Position numbers and translations under genes: made by a program
DNA from: Stenocarpella maydis
Lineage: Eukaryota; Ascomycota; Sordariomycetes; Diaporthales; Diaporthaceae
Reading direction: 5' to 3'
DNA: 64,000 bases
Assembly (NCBI GenBank): GCA_002270565.1
Contig: NQMI01000022.1
Coordinates: 62,001 to 126,000 of the forward strand
The notes under the pieces: model-generated
What the model was told of the DNA's origin: nothing
The model's input: only the letters and a program-made list of their open reading frames with translations
Database searches by the model: none
Shown here: positions 45,988-58,069 of the stretch, in pieces
How positions within the stretch are numbered: the stretch's first letter is position 1
Layout: every line of letters begins with the position of its first letter

Positions 45988-47197
45988 ATGGCACTCGGCC
46001 TTCCACGCTTTTCAGACAACCGCGTAAATATAACTAACGAGTAGGAGAACCTCTCTCCCTCCCTTTTTTTTTTTTATTTCTATTCTCAACCCTTTTCAAT
46101 AATAGCACCACGAGATAACGCCAGCAATACTGACCCGACTAAGAACGTAGTGAGCTCCGCGACGCTCCAATCACGAGTACGGCCAACGGCCCCGACAGCT
46201 CCACGCTTGGCCACGTCCTGTGGAACTGGATCTCGGACAGCACAGTCTCGAGGAGCGATGATTATGCGATTCAGATACAGTGCTATGCCTTCCCCTATGG
46301 TGCTCTGGGCTTCGTTGCCCATCTAGCCATGTTCTACGGCATCGTGCTCTCCTCCTTCAACACATGTCCGTATAACTACAGCCGGCCGCTGAAGCACTCG
46401 ACGCGTGACTTGGCTCTTGGAATAATCAGCCTTGGAATCTCTGTTGCTTTCACCACGGTCACCATGTATAGATGCTCCGGCGCCAAGTACTACATGCTCA
46501 CTGCCTTTTCCAAGATCCTCGCGACCGGTGCTTCCTCCTGTATCGGGATCCATATCGCCTGGGACATCTGGGGCAGAAAGAAGTTGGGAGATGATGATGA
46601 TAAATCGCAGCTGAATACTACTTTCCACAACGCTCTCCGTTGGTTCACACTAGAGTTTGTCGGATCCATTCTCGAAATCATCGGTGTAATCATGCTCCTG
46701 AAAGAGAAACACGATGCAGTCGCCAAAACAGAACACCAATCGTGGTCATGACCCTATGTCTCGCTGGATTTACGGGAATCTCCCTCGGTATCGCGATCAC
46801 GTGGCTCGAGGTGAGGCAGCGTGAACAGAGGCGGGTGAAATGGGAGGTCCAAAAGGCAGAAGGCAAGTGTGCGGCATTGAAGGAGAGACTTGGATCCGAA
46901 CAACGCCCAAGGAGGGCACCGAACCGCCGACGGGGTGCGCCGAACCCGGTTGATCGCGAGCAGGACATCGAGGCTCAGAGGCTAATTTCCCCAGCTGATA
47001 AGGATGAGCCAGACAAGGAGCCCATTTTTTACCACTTAGTACCAGGACATCTTGAATTCTGTCAAGCAATTTGTGCTGGTCACAGGAGCTACATTAGGCG
47101 TTTCCGTGACCTTGTAAGTCTCTTTTCAAACCATGGTGCTCCATCCAAGCAAGAACGACTCTGGGACTACTCAGTAAACACCAGGGTGCCAAAATAA
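45988..47197 (+). pseudogene. Multi-pass membrane protein gene with a frame disruption
   Basis: Orphan fungal membrane protein; function unknown. A proposed first exon 45988-46040 joins 46151 (intron with branch TACTGAC and acceptor GTAG; weak donor GTAGGA). It gives ...NGPDSSTLGHVLWNWISD, then IQIQCYAFPYGALGFVAHL and four to five hydrophobic segments to about 46730. The frame then ends at a TGA at 46749. The next coding text, TPIVVMTLCLAGFTGISLGIAITW (another membrane segment) with a charged tail, continues in a neighbouring frame to 47197. A one-base loss in the AAAA run near 46726 would explain it. Either a young pseudogene or a base error in the assembly. The start exon is tentative. Confidence 0.5.
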
Positions 47198-48119
47198 CCT
47201 CCAAGTAACTTCTAGATACACTGATTGGATCCTAGCGGTAGCCAGCGGCTCTTACTTGGGCTTTCCGGCAACCAGAAATACTGGGATTACCGTTGTATAT
47301 CTGATATTTTATTTTGTCGTACGAATCATGCCCGTTTTGTCTGCATAGACCTAGGCTGTCATCATGCCGGGCCATTCGGTCTATGCCAGTGATTGGCGGC
47401 GCGGGGTGCTACAAGGTAGAGAGGGTACAGTGACGACGTATTCTAGAAGTCTGCGTCTCACATATCTGGTCTTGAGGCGTCCGCTGGGCTGTGGATTCCA
47501 ATCTAGAGGACCTCAGGAAACGGTTGGTATGCGATCCACCCGCCTTCGAGGACTCCCATACACTACAGTCGAACAAGCCCACCTGAGATTCACCGAGAGA
47601 ATTGAGCAAGAGGAGTAAAACCAAGGCAAGGAAAGGAACATTGGAAAAACGAGGACAACCAAAGCACCGTTCTTGGCCCAAGAATTTACCGTACCACCAG
47701 GCTTCTTGTCTCATGGCTGTTGAATCTGGCACAAACAAAATCAACCTTGAGTCCCGTTTATGGAAGCAGGCAAAAGGGAAACTGAGATGCTGTCAAACTC
47801 GTTTGATATCAGGGTGACCTCACGGCCTGCTGGCGCGGGATCACTTCCATCTGACACAGCACAAAATACCACTACACCATATACCCTCGACCTCCCATTC
47901 ATGGAAAATAAGAAAACAATACATGGGATTAAGCTGTCTCATTTCTGGAATTGGAATTTGAACGCATGTGGCTGATTCGTATGAAACTTTCAAGCGACTT
48001 CAGCGACTCTTCACTGAGAAGTATGTTTCTAAAGTTCCGAGGTATCCTTCCCGAAGTCCTTCCTTTTCCCATTAACCCCAGCCCCAGGCGCCTACTATCC
48101 GAACCGATTTTTTTCTTCT
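47198..48119. other. Intergenic
   Basis: 922 bases with short open frames on both strands and no domain. The right end holds the P450 3' flank. Confidence 0.5.
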
Positions 48120-49973
48120 TCATACCAATTGCCTTCGTTTGAACTGCACCATAGGTCCCTTCCTCAGTGCCACAAACGCATCATAGGTCTGAAACTGGTC
48201 CGGATCCCGGCGGCCCGTTCTTCCATCTGGGCTACCACCACCCAAATTGTCCGCAAAATCCTTCCTCACCTCGAACTTGTAGATGACCTTGGCCATGACA
48301 ATCATCATCTCCAGCCACGCCAGGTTCTTTCCTGGGCAACCCCTGGGTCCTGTCGAGAAGGCGCAGAATGCGCTCTCGGCCAACGCCATGCTCTCGGCCG
48401 ACGACGCCTTCTCCCCAACGATCCACCTCTCCGGCCGGAAATCCAGCGGCTCGGGGAAGATTTCCTTGTTGTAACTCAAGCAGTAGTGCCCTACGCTGAC
48501 ATTAACGCCCTCGGGCACAAACTCCCCGTCGACGACCATGCCGCCCTTGAGAACCTCGCGGTCCAGCTCTGCGCCCACAGGGGGGGCCATACGAAGGGAT
48601 TCCTGGATGAAAGCCTTGAGATACTTGCACCCAGAGAGGCTTGGGCCCGCTGCAATGTCGTCGAAACTGCGGAACGTGGAAAGGATCTCGTCCGCTAGCT
48701 TGGCCTGTTGTTTGTGAATGAAAATGGTTAGTCGTCAAGAACCAAAGAAAATCTCCGCTGCAATGTGACCTTGATGCACTGACCTGAATATCCGGCTTTC
48801 GCGCCAGGTAGAAGAACATTGCCGTGAGCACGCTGGCGGTAGTATCCGAGCCAGCAATGATCAAGGACTCTGCCTCGCCCCATAGCTCCTCCGTTAGGAA
48901 CCCTCTCCCAGTATCAGGGTCCCGCGCGTGAAACAGGTAGTGGAAGAAATCTTTCCGCACTTGGAAGTCCGGGTCGCTTGCCAGCTGCCTCTGGGCGTCT
49001 TGTTCCACCTTGGTGCGCTCGGACAGGCACGTGGTCACAAAGTCGCCCCATCTTTTCACAGGTGGGGGCGTCGCGATGGCAAGGAGAGCGTCGAGGCCTC
49101 TTGGCTTCAGCCAGACCCATAATGCAGTGAATGGCGCGAAAGCAATCTGAGACTGGTTAATATCAATCACCCTTCACATCCCAAGGGCCGGCGGAGGTGT
49201 TCGAGCATTACACACCGGGTTCAAGTGCGTCAGCAGGTCCGCCATCAGGACCGGCGCCACTTTCATAGGCCCGTCGAGCTCCTTCATGTTGAAGGACTTG
49301 CCGAAGCATAGGTCACCCAGGATATCAAACACGAGGTAGTTGACCCAGTCGGTCATGTTGCACGATCCTGACCATTCGCCGCCCGCGCTGACCTCCTGGT
49401 CCAGCAGTTCGCACCATCTTTCCGCATTGGATAGCACGAATGGCTCAGCAGAACGAAGCGCCCTCGTTGAGAAGGCGTGATTGAGTACGCGCCGCTTGCG
49501 GCTGTGTACGGCGGGGTCGACGCTATTCCATGTCGTGATAGCCTTGGCGTCTCTAGGCCATACCTGGTAGTATAGACCCTTCTTCACATTGCCCTTGGGC
49601 CCAAAAATCTGGGTGTATGCTGAGGGGGTGTTTACGAGGATACTGTCAGGCCGGTATCGAAATGTTGGGCCTGCAGGGTCCCGATCAGCAACCACTGGCA
49701 CGTGCTGGGAGAATGCGGAGGCGGGGCCCTGTGGCACTTACCGTACTCCTCTTGCAGACGCCAGAGCCAAATGTGTCGATCTTGTCTGAGTGTATGCAAG
49801 TATGAGGGAAATGAAGAGATGCGGGCCCAAAATGGGCCGGGGTATCTTGAGAGCGGATGGAAATGAAGCCGATAAACGACGATCGCGAGAACGCCGGCGG
49901 ACGCGAACAGGACAAGCAAGGGAAAGACCCTGGCGGGCGCCAGGTCAGGGTGGGACTCTAAAGGAAACATCAT
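48120..49973 (-). CDS. Cytochrome P450, group I (benzoate/isotrichodermin hydroxylase-like)
   Basis: ER-anchored mono-oxygenase of secondary metabolism or detoxification; substrate unknown. Exons, from the start: 49973-49742, 49670-49216, 49146-48784 and 48704-48120, giving 544 residues; introns are 71, 69 and 79 nt and phases close. Membrane anchor at about residues 15-37 (VFPLLVLFASAGVLAIVV), then LSRYPGPFWARIS. C-helix region HSRKRRVLNHAFSTRAL. I-helix AGSDTTAS. ExxR in QESLRMAPP, PERW in FRPERWIVG, and heme loop FSTGPRGCPGKNLA. All key residues are present, so it is probably functional. Nearest neighbours are a disrupted membrane gene and, 3 kb away, a methyltransferase; this is too loose to call a cluster. 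Confidence 0.9.
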
Positions 49974-51395
49974 GATGGCCTTGGTCGGTCGTTACTGGAA
50001 AACAAATGAAAGAAAGGAAAGAGTTGGATACAACACTGAGTTGTGGGATATTTCAGACACGCCCGCTAGAAGGGGCGTGAGTAGAAATATTCTACTTTAG
50101 TCAAGAAAGGGAGATGATGACGCTGCTACCAGGACACGCTTCTCTGCAATGGTGCCTGATAAGAAAAAGCACATGTGCCAGCTTTGCTGCTGCATTGCTA
50201 TTCGATGGTACCCCGCAAGAGTGCAACCGATGGGAGATACGCTCTTTTCATGTCCTTGCGGAAAGCTAAAACCCCCAGCGCGACGCGAAGACCGCGCGGC
50301 AATCCATGTTGCACCCGCAGCACTCATCTTGACGCCAGGTTCCTTATTGATACGAGAGGGAGCAGCTGCCGACTTTGATGGGCAAAATTGTCAGGGTGGG
50401 TCAGGCCCGGTGTCTCGCCTGCTGGTGATGGCCTCGCCGGGGCCTCGAGAACACGACAACGAGGCCCATGCCTAGTCGCGCACGGGGCCTCTGAGAAATT
50501 ATTTTTTCGGCTAGCCATCTGGTACGGATTGGTCCGGGGCCCTCCCGGCGGTGATCCCATGTGCGATGGAAATCTTCCAGGCGCGACCAGGTGGGATCGC
50601 CGACGGGGAGACCGCGCACTGACACAGGGATGGTTACTCGGGGATTTAATGATAATCTAGATGTTGACGACTACTACGTACAACACGTGTGAGACCCCAA
50701 TCTATATCATATCATATCATATTATCGCTTGTATTATCCAGGGTCACTATGATAGGGGGCCTGCTGCAGGCCGGACAGTGGGGCCGTCAGCTTAAGCGGT
50801 AACTTAGTGTACTTGAGCAACTTGACACAATGAGACCCACCTACCACGGGGGAGATTTAAATGGTCCCGGGATAGGGTGGCCATATATGTACACCTCTGC
50901 AAGCATCCCGTGGACTATGTTTTGACTTCTCCACTCGAAGTCCTGTCGCTTTCGGTAACAAATCGGGCAAAGTGCGGGCCCGGAATTGCCAGTAGAAAAC
51001 GCACAATGATATTTAAAGTTTGGGTGCCTGCAGAAGTGCACAACCTGGCACAAGATATCCTGGGTGTTTGGAGCCCTCGCCAATGCCACGAGACAGAAGC
51101 ATGAGTACCCACAGTGGTGGAACCTCCTTTTCCAGAACCTGATTGACGTGCAAGTAGAAATCCATGATCAGTTGATGTCTCTTTTATGCACATGGAGCTC
51201 GAGTCCACAAAGCCCAGTGTTTACCTATCTAATCGCCTTGGACCCGTTATTCTTTGCGCAACATTTACCATCCATCTCGTGTTGTTCTCGTGTGCTTTGC
51301 AGGGATCCTCTTGGCGCAACAGGCCTGAGTCTCGGAATGTATAACGCAGCTTTACGGGCCCGAGGCCTTACTACATACTGTGCTATTGTGTTTTG

Positions 51396-51507
51396 AAACT
51401 TATTGTTATCGGTATTATATTTAATATCTAACGCTGCGCCTTTGATCGCTTATGACTGCATGGGGGGACCGCTGAGACTCTTAAAAAATAAAAAAAAAGG
51501 GGGGGGG
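51396..51507 (+). repeat. Dispersed repeat, copy 2, with A9-G9 tail
   Basis: 51396-51474 aligns to 27645-27727. Nine bases further right begins an A-rich run ending A9-G9 (51490-51507). This copy keeps more C and G at the variable sites, so it looks closer to the ancestral sequence. Confidence 0.7.
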
Positions 51508-52110
51508 TTCCTGTGGTGCAGAGGAGCCTGTGGCGTTGATGCAATGCAGGTTGGCAGCAAACTCGGTTGTTTGTTTCGTCCTCTGCAGCTGACAGCAGGA
51601 CCAGTCGTGCCACTCAGCATGGGGACCGCCTCAGCAACGTCCAGTCTGAGCACCGGGAGGCAGGAAAGGCATTGCAAAGCGCCGTCACAGGAGAGGATCC
51701 GGCGAGGAAAGGAAAAGGGGACGGGGGGTTTAAACAAAAAAAAAAAGAGAGGGTGGTATGACCGGAGAGAGTGCTCGGATGGGGTTAGTAGCATCGCAAG
51801 GCCGGCCAGCTCCATGAGAGACGGGCTTGCCTCCCAGGTGTCGCTCGGCAGGTTTCCTTGGTACCTACACCAGGCAGGTGAGAGGGCGATTTCCACAATT
51901 CATTTCGTCCCCGCCCCTCCCTCCCTCCCTTGGGGACGAAGCCCGTGGCCCATCTGCCCACTGGCATGGGATGGCGCCGAGAGACTGGAGCTAGCAAGGC
52001 AGGCCTGGAGGGCGGCCGGCTTCCTCCCGGGCGGCCCACCAACCCCAAACCTGTCTATCAGACGACCAGCGTGTCCTGGCTGCTGGCGGTGCCTGAGCAG
52101 AGGCGGGGAG

Positions 52111-52150
52111 AGCTGCGCTGAGCTGCGCTGAGCTGCGCTGAGCTGCGCTG
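52111..52150. repeat. Four tandem 10-base units AGCTGCGCTG
   Basis: Four perfect copies in non-coding DNA, followed by a partial unit. Confidence 0.95.
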
Positions 52151-52987
52151 AGAGGCTCTGCTAGCGTGCGCCCTTGTGCGTCTGAGCAGGGAGGCGCAGG
52201 GCCCAGGTCCGCGGTCGTGATGGAAGCCAAGCCCTCTCTGGTCGGGGCCCCATCCTGGGCCGGGGCCCAAGGTTGGTTTGCCATCGACGGCAGCATCGGG
52301 CTATTTGATGTGGCGCGCGGGAACAAACGAAATAACCATGGGGCTGTCCGGCAGGTGGTCTGTTGAGACTTGTCGCCCATGCAGGGAATATGGCCGCGAT
52401 GTTGCCGTGGGCAAGAGACCAAGGGTGCTGGGGTGCTGGGGTGCTGCTGTGCTGCTCTCCCACAAGCCGGTGTGGTGTGTTCGTGTTACCCCGGCTCTGC
52501 CTCCACGCCCCAGTCCCTTGCCCACTCACTCCCCGTCCCCCATCTCCCCATCGTTATTATTGCTGCACGTCATCGATCCGGTGCGCTTATTTGAGTGTCA
52601 TCGGTGGAGCGATTGGCTGTGGCGGGGCTGGGGAATAACATCCTACACTACTTTGTAGATTTGACTGTCCCGGCACGTCGGATCCGCCGCCGCCAGAGCC
52701 AGGCCCTGTGTCAGCATCCTGACCCGACAGTCTGGGTCCAGACAGCCACCCAACCACTTACTTAATCTCGTTTCCCACATGTTCCTGTCATACCGCTGGG
52801 CCCACCAGGCAGCTGACATCAATCACTGTGTTTCGGATCTACATGGCAGAGGGGACACCACAAGTTGCATACATTTGGTATCATGGAAAAGCAGAGCCGC
52901 CCTCCCAGAAACATCAGGCTAGCACATGTACAATATGGTATTATGCATGCGAATCATCAATATCCAGAATGCCATGGTGTCCCGCGC

Positions 52988-54524
52988 TCAGAACCCGTGG
53001 CCCGGTTTCTGCGCACAGACTATGTGCATCGGCATGTACATCAGGGCGCTGTTGTCAAAATAGGCCTTCCTGACCTCGACAAGGAAGACCTCTACCTGGT
53101 CGCGAGTCCAGCCGCAGCCCCGGGTCAGCGGGCCCAGTGCGATAGCCTGCGCCCCGTCCAGCAGGACCTGCCTCCAGTACTCGCCGACCATCTTGAGGTT
53201 GGGGTGTTTGGCCCAGGTTCCGAGCGGGACGTGGAGTATGCGCTCGTGGATGTTTACGAATCCAGCCTCGTGCATCGCATTTGCGATTTTGCCTCCGGCC
53301 GCCGCGTGGAAGTCGACGCCCAGGTTTGCCAGCCCGTCCTTGATCAGCCCCCAGTACTGCGCGACGGGGTGGCCTGGTGGCATCGAGTTGTTTGCCGAGA
53401 TTGGGTAGTGGTAGATCTCCTGAGACTCGATCCAGCCGCCAGGCTTGAGGTGTCTTTGTCCCTGTCAGCTGCGCAGCCGGTGCGGACCGGATGTTCGGGG
53501 TGAGTACTCACGTCATAGCCTGTCTGTATAGTTTCGGCCAATCCTTGATGGCCATGACCGTGTGCCTCGAGTGCACATAGTCAAAATGGTCCTCCGGGTA
53601 CAGCCATTCGCTCTCGGCATCGTCGACCACGAAATGCACGTTTGACGGCACCCAATCCGGCTGGATGGGGCTAAGATCAATGCCGACCACGTTGGCGGCG
53701 GGAAACTGGTCGCCCATCTCAATGGCCCAGATGCCTGTCCCCGTCCCAATGTCGAGCACATTCTGCACGGTGCGCTCATCGAGCGGTGCGAAGTAGAGCT
53801 GCTGGCACAGCAACTTGACGCAGGCGTGCTTCAGATCCTCCCTGTCCTGCTCTGCCTCGTCGTTGGGGAAATTGTACCTGCCTTCCCTGAACCTGTGGTA
53901 ACGCCGTCCGTTCTCGAAGAGATAGTCCCGCGCGCTGCTGGATAGCGAGGTGGAGGCGAGGCTGGCACGGTCGGACTCGTAGCCTTGGTCAGACTCCAGC
54001 TCGTCCTCGTCAACGACGATATTGCCATCCCCAGCCTGCTGCACAGACTCTTGTTCGTACTGGTCACTCCTGAGGAATTGCAGGGCACTTGTGGACTCGC
54101 CATCTGAGTGGGGTGAGTGAGGAGGCTGGTCTTGGGCAGATAGCCCTGGGCCAATCCTGTAGGATTGGGATGTTGGGGGTTGTTGATTAGCAGCATGGGA
54201 GGATCCGGCGTGGTCGTGAGCAGATGGCGTGAGACTCGCATGTGCCTGCGGCGGGGAGGAGCCCTCCAGGGGAGCGAGGAGGTTCGCTATGGTGGGTGGG
54301 ATGGATGGGCGTGTAGCTGGGGGCAGAGGGTCCTGGCGGGAGGCGGCAGGCTGTGGTGATGGCGACGCTTGATGCAAGCTCTCAGGATGTGGAGAGGCGT
54401 CATCCTGCTTGTGCCTCTTGGAAGGCGGCGGTTGGCTGGAGTGGTAGGCGGATGGTTCATCATAGACACCACTGTCCTTGGTTGCAACCGAGATGGCCGA
54501 GTCAGTCTTGTGCAGAGGGTCCAT
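52988..54524 (-). CDS. SAM-dependent methyltransferase, UMTA/LaeA-like
   Basis: Class I methyltransferase of the fungal UMTA/LaeA-like group. Exons, from the start: 54524-53512 and 53453-52988 (58-nt intron, GCTGAC branch), giving 492 residues. The first 200 residues are Pro/Ser/His-rich and disordered, longer than in LaeA. The domain has RRYHRFREGRYNFPNDEAEQDR, a hallmark of this group, motif I VLDIGTGTGIWAIE, NVVGIDLSPIQP, FDYVHSRH and HLKPGGWIESQE. It ends in a Trp/Arg region (GEYWRQVLLDG). Whether it is a LaeA-type regulator or a small-molecule or protein methyltransferase cannot be told. The start at 54524 gives MDPLHKTDSA; an in-frame ATG at 54644 would add 40 Cys/Leu-rich residues and seems less likely. 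Confidence 0.88.
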
Positions 54525-56590
54525 GGCTATCTCATATCCTCCAGCAAGGGTGCAGCATATGAGGCGGTGGCCAGCTTTGCAGCAGAGTAGTCCATACAGC
54601 GATGCAGGGTGTCCGCTATGTTGTTGGTTTGGGAGGTTGAACACCGTCTGGTTATACAGTTATTGGTTAGTTGAGGCAGCAGGACAGGCCGAAGCAGCGG
54701 GAGAGGCGGGTGGTGAAGGATTGATTACTGGAGGGATGGGTCTAATTATCCATTGATTGTTAGCGTGCCATGGGAAAGGAAATACGCGCAGAAGGAGGAC
54801 AGGGGCTTGAAGGGTAGGTGATTTTCCGCCCGGGTGGGGGCCCATGACATGGACTTGAACACCGGGTATCTGGGGGCGGGGGCGGGGACGCGGAGGGACA
54901 ACAAGGGAACTTCCGGACAAAGACACAGGAAGAGGACATATCTAGGTCGCATGATGCAGGCAGGCCCAGGCCTGGCGTAGTGTAGGAGAAGCTGTCGACG
55001 GCCACCCACGGTGCATCGACCAGGATGCGCAGTGCTGCCAAAGGCGTGTTACCCGAAATGGACCCTGGCATGCATGCATAGACTTCTCTACGTACCGTGG
55101 GTTGGGCGTCTTTCCGGCTTGAGATGTGACAGCCGGCAATGCAAGTAGTGTGCAGTGTGCAGTGTGCTGCTTGCTGTTTGGATTAACTCGGAGTGCAGCA
55201 CGGTCGGGCTTGCTATTATTATGGTCGTTTACGGTGGGGAGAGATGTCACACGAGATAGGCGAGTGCGGCTGCGACTGGGATTGGGCCCAGGATTAAGAT
55301 GGAGGCAGAGGGGAAAAAAAAAAAAAATTAAACAGGTACATATACAGTACAGCACCAAGGACTTTTATTTTCCTAGATTGGATGCGTCATGAGCCGTCTG
55401 CATCCTCGGCCGACGGCATCCAATTCTCAACCCCCCCCCTCCCGATCTATCCGAACCCCCTACCTAGTAATCTTTAATTTCTCTAGATCTCAGCGCCGTG
55501 GCGCCCGGACGCCATGACCTACCTGCGTTTGTCCTGTCCCTCATGTTTGCTTCTCGAAGCATGTGCCACATCCCATCAGATGCACGCCGGCATGCCTGAC
55601 GCTCGGTACCAACACTTGCCCTTGGAATCAACCGCGCACGCGACAACCACGACGACCGCAGAACAAACCGAGGCCGCGTTGGGCAAGGTGTCACGATGCC
55701 TTAGCACCAGGCATACCCACAGTCGTCCCCTGGAGTGGCTTCGGTCTAGGCCCTCATGGCCCAAAGCATTCCATCCCAGCCAGCCCAGGCGTTCCCAGCC
55801 AGCCCAGGCGTTCCCAGCCAGCTGCTCTCCTGCTATTCTCAGTCGAGAGCTCGCTCAGAGTCTCACTCCCGTGCGCCACAACTCGATGGCCGCAATCTCG
55901 AAATGCCGAGTCAATCGGGCAGCGCCACCCCGCCGCCTGTTGTACAGCGCCTTGTGTTCGAGCGGTGAGAATTGCTCAGGACGGGGGTGCTTCGTGTCCT
56001 ACCAGCTAGCCGTCGTCAATCAAACCCTGGCGCAGCGATAAGAAAAAGCAACGCTGCGCGAGCACCTGACCCGGATTAGTCGCTAACGCGGTGTGTCGGT
56101 GCTCCCTCCACTTGCACCGAAAAGCGGCATCACCACTGCAAGAATGAAGCGGCTCGGGCTTGGGCTTGGGGGGGGAGGGGACGTTCATACCCTTGAGGCA
56201 GCAAAGAAGTGTGAAAAGTACTTAGTCCATCGTCACGCAGACCCGACTGTAACGCCGGGCCAGGGCCAGATCAGAGATCAGATGGATCAGATCGCCCGCT
56301 CTCAGCTGCATTCGATAGTGGCCAGCCCGATTGGAGATCTGCTTGGGCTGCTTCTCACCTCGATTCCTATTTGCGTGGCGGGGTGCGTAGGGGACCCACC
56401 CCTGTTCCATGGCACACACTTCCGGAGCCCCCAGCGCGCTTCGGGCCTTAGCCAGCCAGCCCTGGGACGTCACGTCGCAGGCTTCGTCCGCCCCACAGAG
56501 CTCTGCCATGTGCCACAGGCGGTAGTGCCGTGTCATACTTCTGTTGACCTCAAGACAGCCGGTCAGAGACACACCCTTCCAGTTCTGCCC
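54525..56590. promoter_or_regulatory. Divergent promoter region, 2 kb
   Basis: Lies between the leftward methyltransferase gene and the rightward orphan at 56591, so it should contain both promoters. Open frames here show no domain. A 19-base tandem repeat lies at 55775-55821. Confidence 0.5.
55775..55821. repeat. Tandem 19-base repeat, about 2.5 copies
   Basis: Unit CCCAGCCAGCCCAGGCGTT, two perfect copies plus nine bases of a third. Confidence 0.93.
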
Positions 56591-57769
56591 ATGGCTAGGA
56601 AATCGGTCCAGTGTGTCGGCTCTCCGACCTTCGATCCCAACACCCGTGTCAAGGACCTGGACGCCAGGGCCGAGGCGCTCTCACTCCTGGCCAACGATGA
56701 CCTTGCCGCCGCCATCAAGGCCTGGTTCCAGCTCCCTGCGGACGACGCTTGGACATACCACGCCATCACGGCTGTAACGCTACCCCAGGTACAGCACATT
56801 ATAGGGCTGGGGGGTCAGAACGGCCTGCATGCGTGGTACAATTCTCCAGATGGCGGCGATCCCAAGGCGCCGCTGGACCCTCCTCCGAGGGCAGACATAG
56901 ACGATTACATCCGCGTCTTCCAGCCGTCTAGCCTCACATCCTCGGCCCTCAAGGCTCTCGGCGCCAACGCGAAAAAGGGAAGTATCCGCTCTGCTGTTGC
57001 AGCGCACCTCGTCTCCAAGCGATTCATCCATCCCGGCGCGGCACACCTCAACATCCCCAAGAAGAAGCCCACCGCCAAGGACGTGCCCCCAAACATCTAC
57101 TTTGATTTCTGGGAATGGTCGTGCCGGAACCTCGAGTGGTGTGGCCCAGGGCCCCAATCCGAGGCCCGACTGCAGCAGAGCCACCACATCTTGCCCATCT
57201 TTATGCACCACTTCGGCTGCGCGGTGCCCTCGTACGAGAGCCTCGAGATCCTGCGCCTGGTTGCAGCGGGCAGGACGGTCGTTGACGTAGGAAGCGGTAA
57301 TGGGTATTGGACCTTCATGCTGCGCTTACACGGGCTGCCCAGTGTCGTGCCCGTCGACAACGCCCAGAGCGACTGGCGGGCAAGCTGGGTCTCTGACACG
57401 GTCGTCATGGACGGCAAGAAATGGCTGGCCCAGCCGCAGAACGCAGGCGGCAAGGACATGGTGCTCCTGATGGTATACCCTGTGGTCGGCGGGGGCATAG
57501 CGGGCGGTGTCGAGGGCGGCTTCACCAGGGATCTCATGAGGGCTTTCAAGGGTGACACAGTAGCTGTGGTTGGCACCCAGAACCGGAATGGCTACACGTC
57601 CTTTAGGGACATGACGTTTGATGAATACATGGAACGGGAGCAGCCTGCATGGGCCAAAGTGGTCCAAGTCCCCCTGCCGAGCTTCGCGGGCAAGGACGAG
57701 GCTCTATACGTCTATCAGAGAGGGGAGAGGGCAGCCAAGTTAGCTGCACCAGGAACGGGCCCTGCGTGA
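56591..57769 (+). CDS. Conserved fungal protein with methyltransferase-like glycine motif
   Basis: 392 residues, single exon; no named family recognised. The N-terminal half is helical with a Trp-rich centre (YFDFWEWSCRNLEWCGPGP). The C-terminal half contains VVDVGSGNGYWTFML, which fits motif I of SAM-dependent methyltransferases (hydrophobic-D-x-G-x-G-x-G), then VVPVDNAQSDW, where the acidic motif II residue would be. RDLMRAFKGDTVAVVGTQNRNGYTSF lies where strand 5 is expected. A methyltransferase-like fold is therefore plausible, but no substrate domain is seen. ATG 56591 is chosen because upstream in-frame residues (from 56093) look like translated promoter. Confidence 0.7.
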   Translation: MARKSVQCVGSPTFDPNTRVKDLDARAEALSLLANDDLAAAIKAWFQLPADDAWTYHAITAVTLPQVQHIIGLGGQNGLHAWYNSPDGGDPKAPLDPPPRADIDDYIRVFQPSSLTSSALKALGANAKKGSIRSAVAAHLVSKRFIHPGAAHLNIPKKKPTAKDVPPNIYFDFWEWSCRNLEWCGPGPQSEARLQQSHHILPIFMHHFGCAVPSYESLEILRLVAAGRTVVDVGSGNGYWTFMLRLHGLPSVVPVDNAQSDWRASWVSDTVVMDGKKWLAQPQNAGGKDMVLLMVYPVVGGGIAGGVEGGFTRDLMRAFKGDTVAVVGTQNRNGYTSFRDMTFDEYMEREQPAWAKVVQVPLPSFAGKDEALYVYQRGERAAKLAAPGTGPA

Positions 57770-58069
57770 GCCACCCATTAAGAACCAGCATATTGCTCGC
57801 CTCGGCGACCTGAAAAGTCCAGAGACGGCCTTTGCGAGCCCGTGGTAGGCTTCAACGGCGTGGGCTTCCGAGGGCAACTACCAGCCATGTTGCAGGCGGC
57901 TTCGAAGGCCCAGCCGGCGGAGACCTCGGCTCTCAATAACATGATTTTATATGGACCTCAGGATCCAGATGCTGTGCAAAGGCCGTTCTGGTACCTTCTT
58001 GTCTTTTTTTTTCTCGTCTTCTGTATAAGGAGTCGACCTTGAAACAAGCACTCGTGGTTGTATTAACAA
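57770..58069. other. Intergenic between convergent genes
   Basis: 300 bases between two stop codons. A T-rich run near 58003-58012 may belong to a 3' end. Confidence 0.5.

Larger units (their letters stand above)
49974..52987. other. Gene-free 3 kb with repeat copy 2
   Basis: No supportable gene. An ATATC-type microsatellite lies near 50705, the second copy of the dispersed repeat at 51396, a 10-base tandem repeat at 52111 and GGGGTGCT-type repeats near 52430. The left end should carry the P450 promoter. Confidence 0.55.

Noticed and set aside
52865..53503. 212-residue plus-strand open frame
   Set aside because: Antisense shadow of the second exon of the UMTA/LaeA-like methyltransferase.
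41801..54524. P450, FEX, second P450 and methyltransferase as one biosynthetic cluster
   Set aside because: No intact backbone enzyme (PKS, NRPS, terpene synthase or DMATS) is present, spacing is loose and FEX is a general fluoride exporter.
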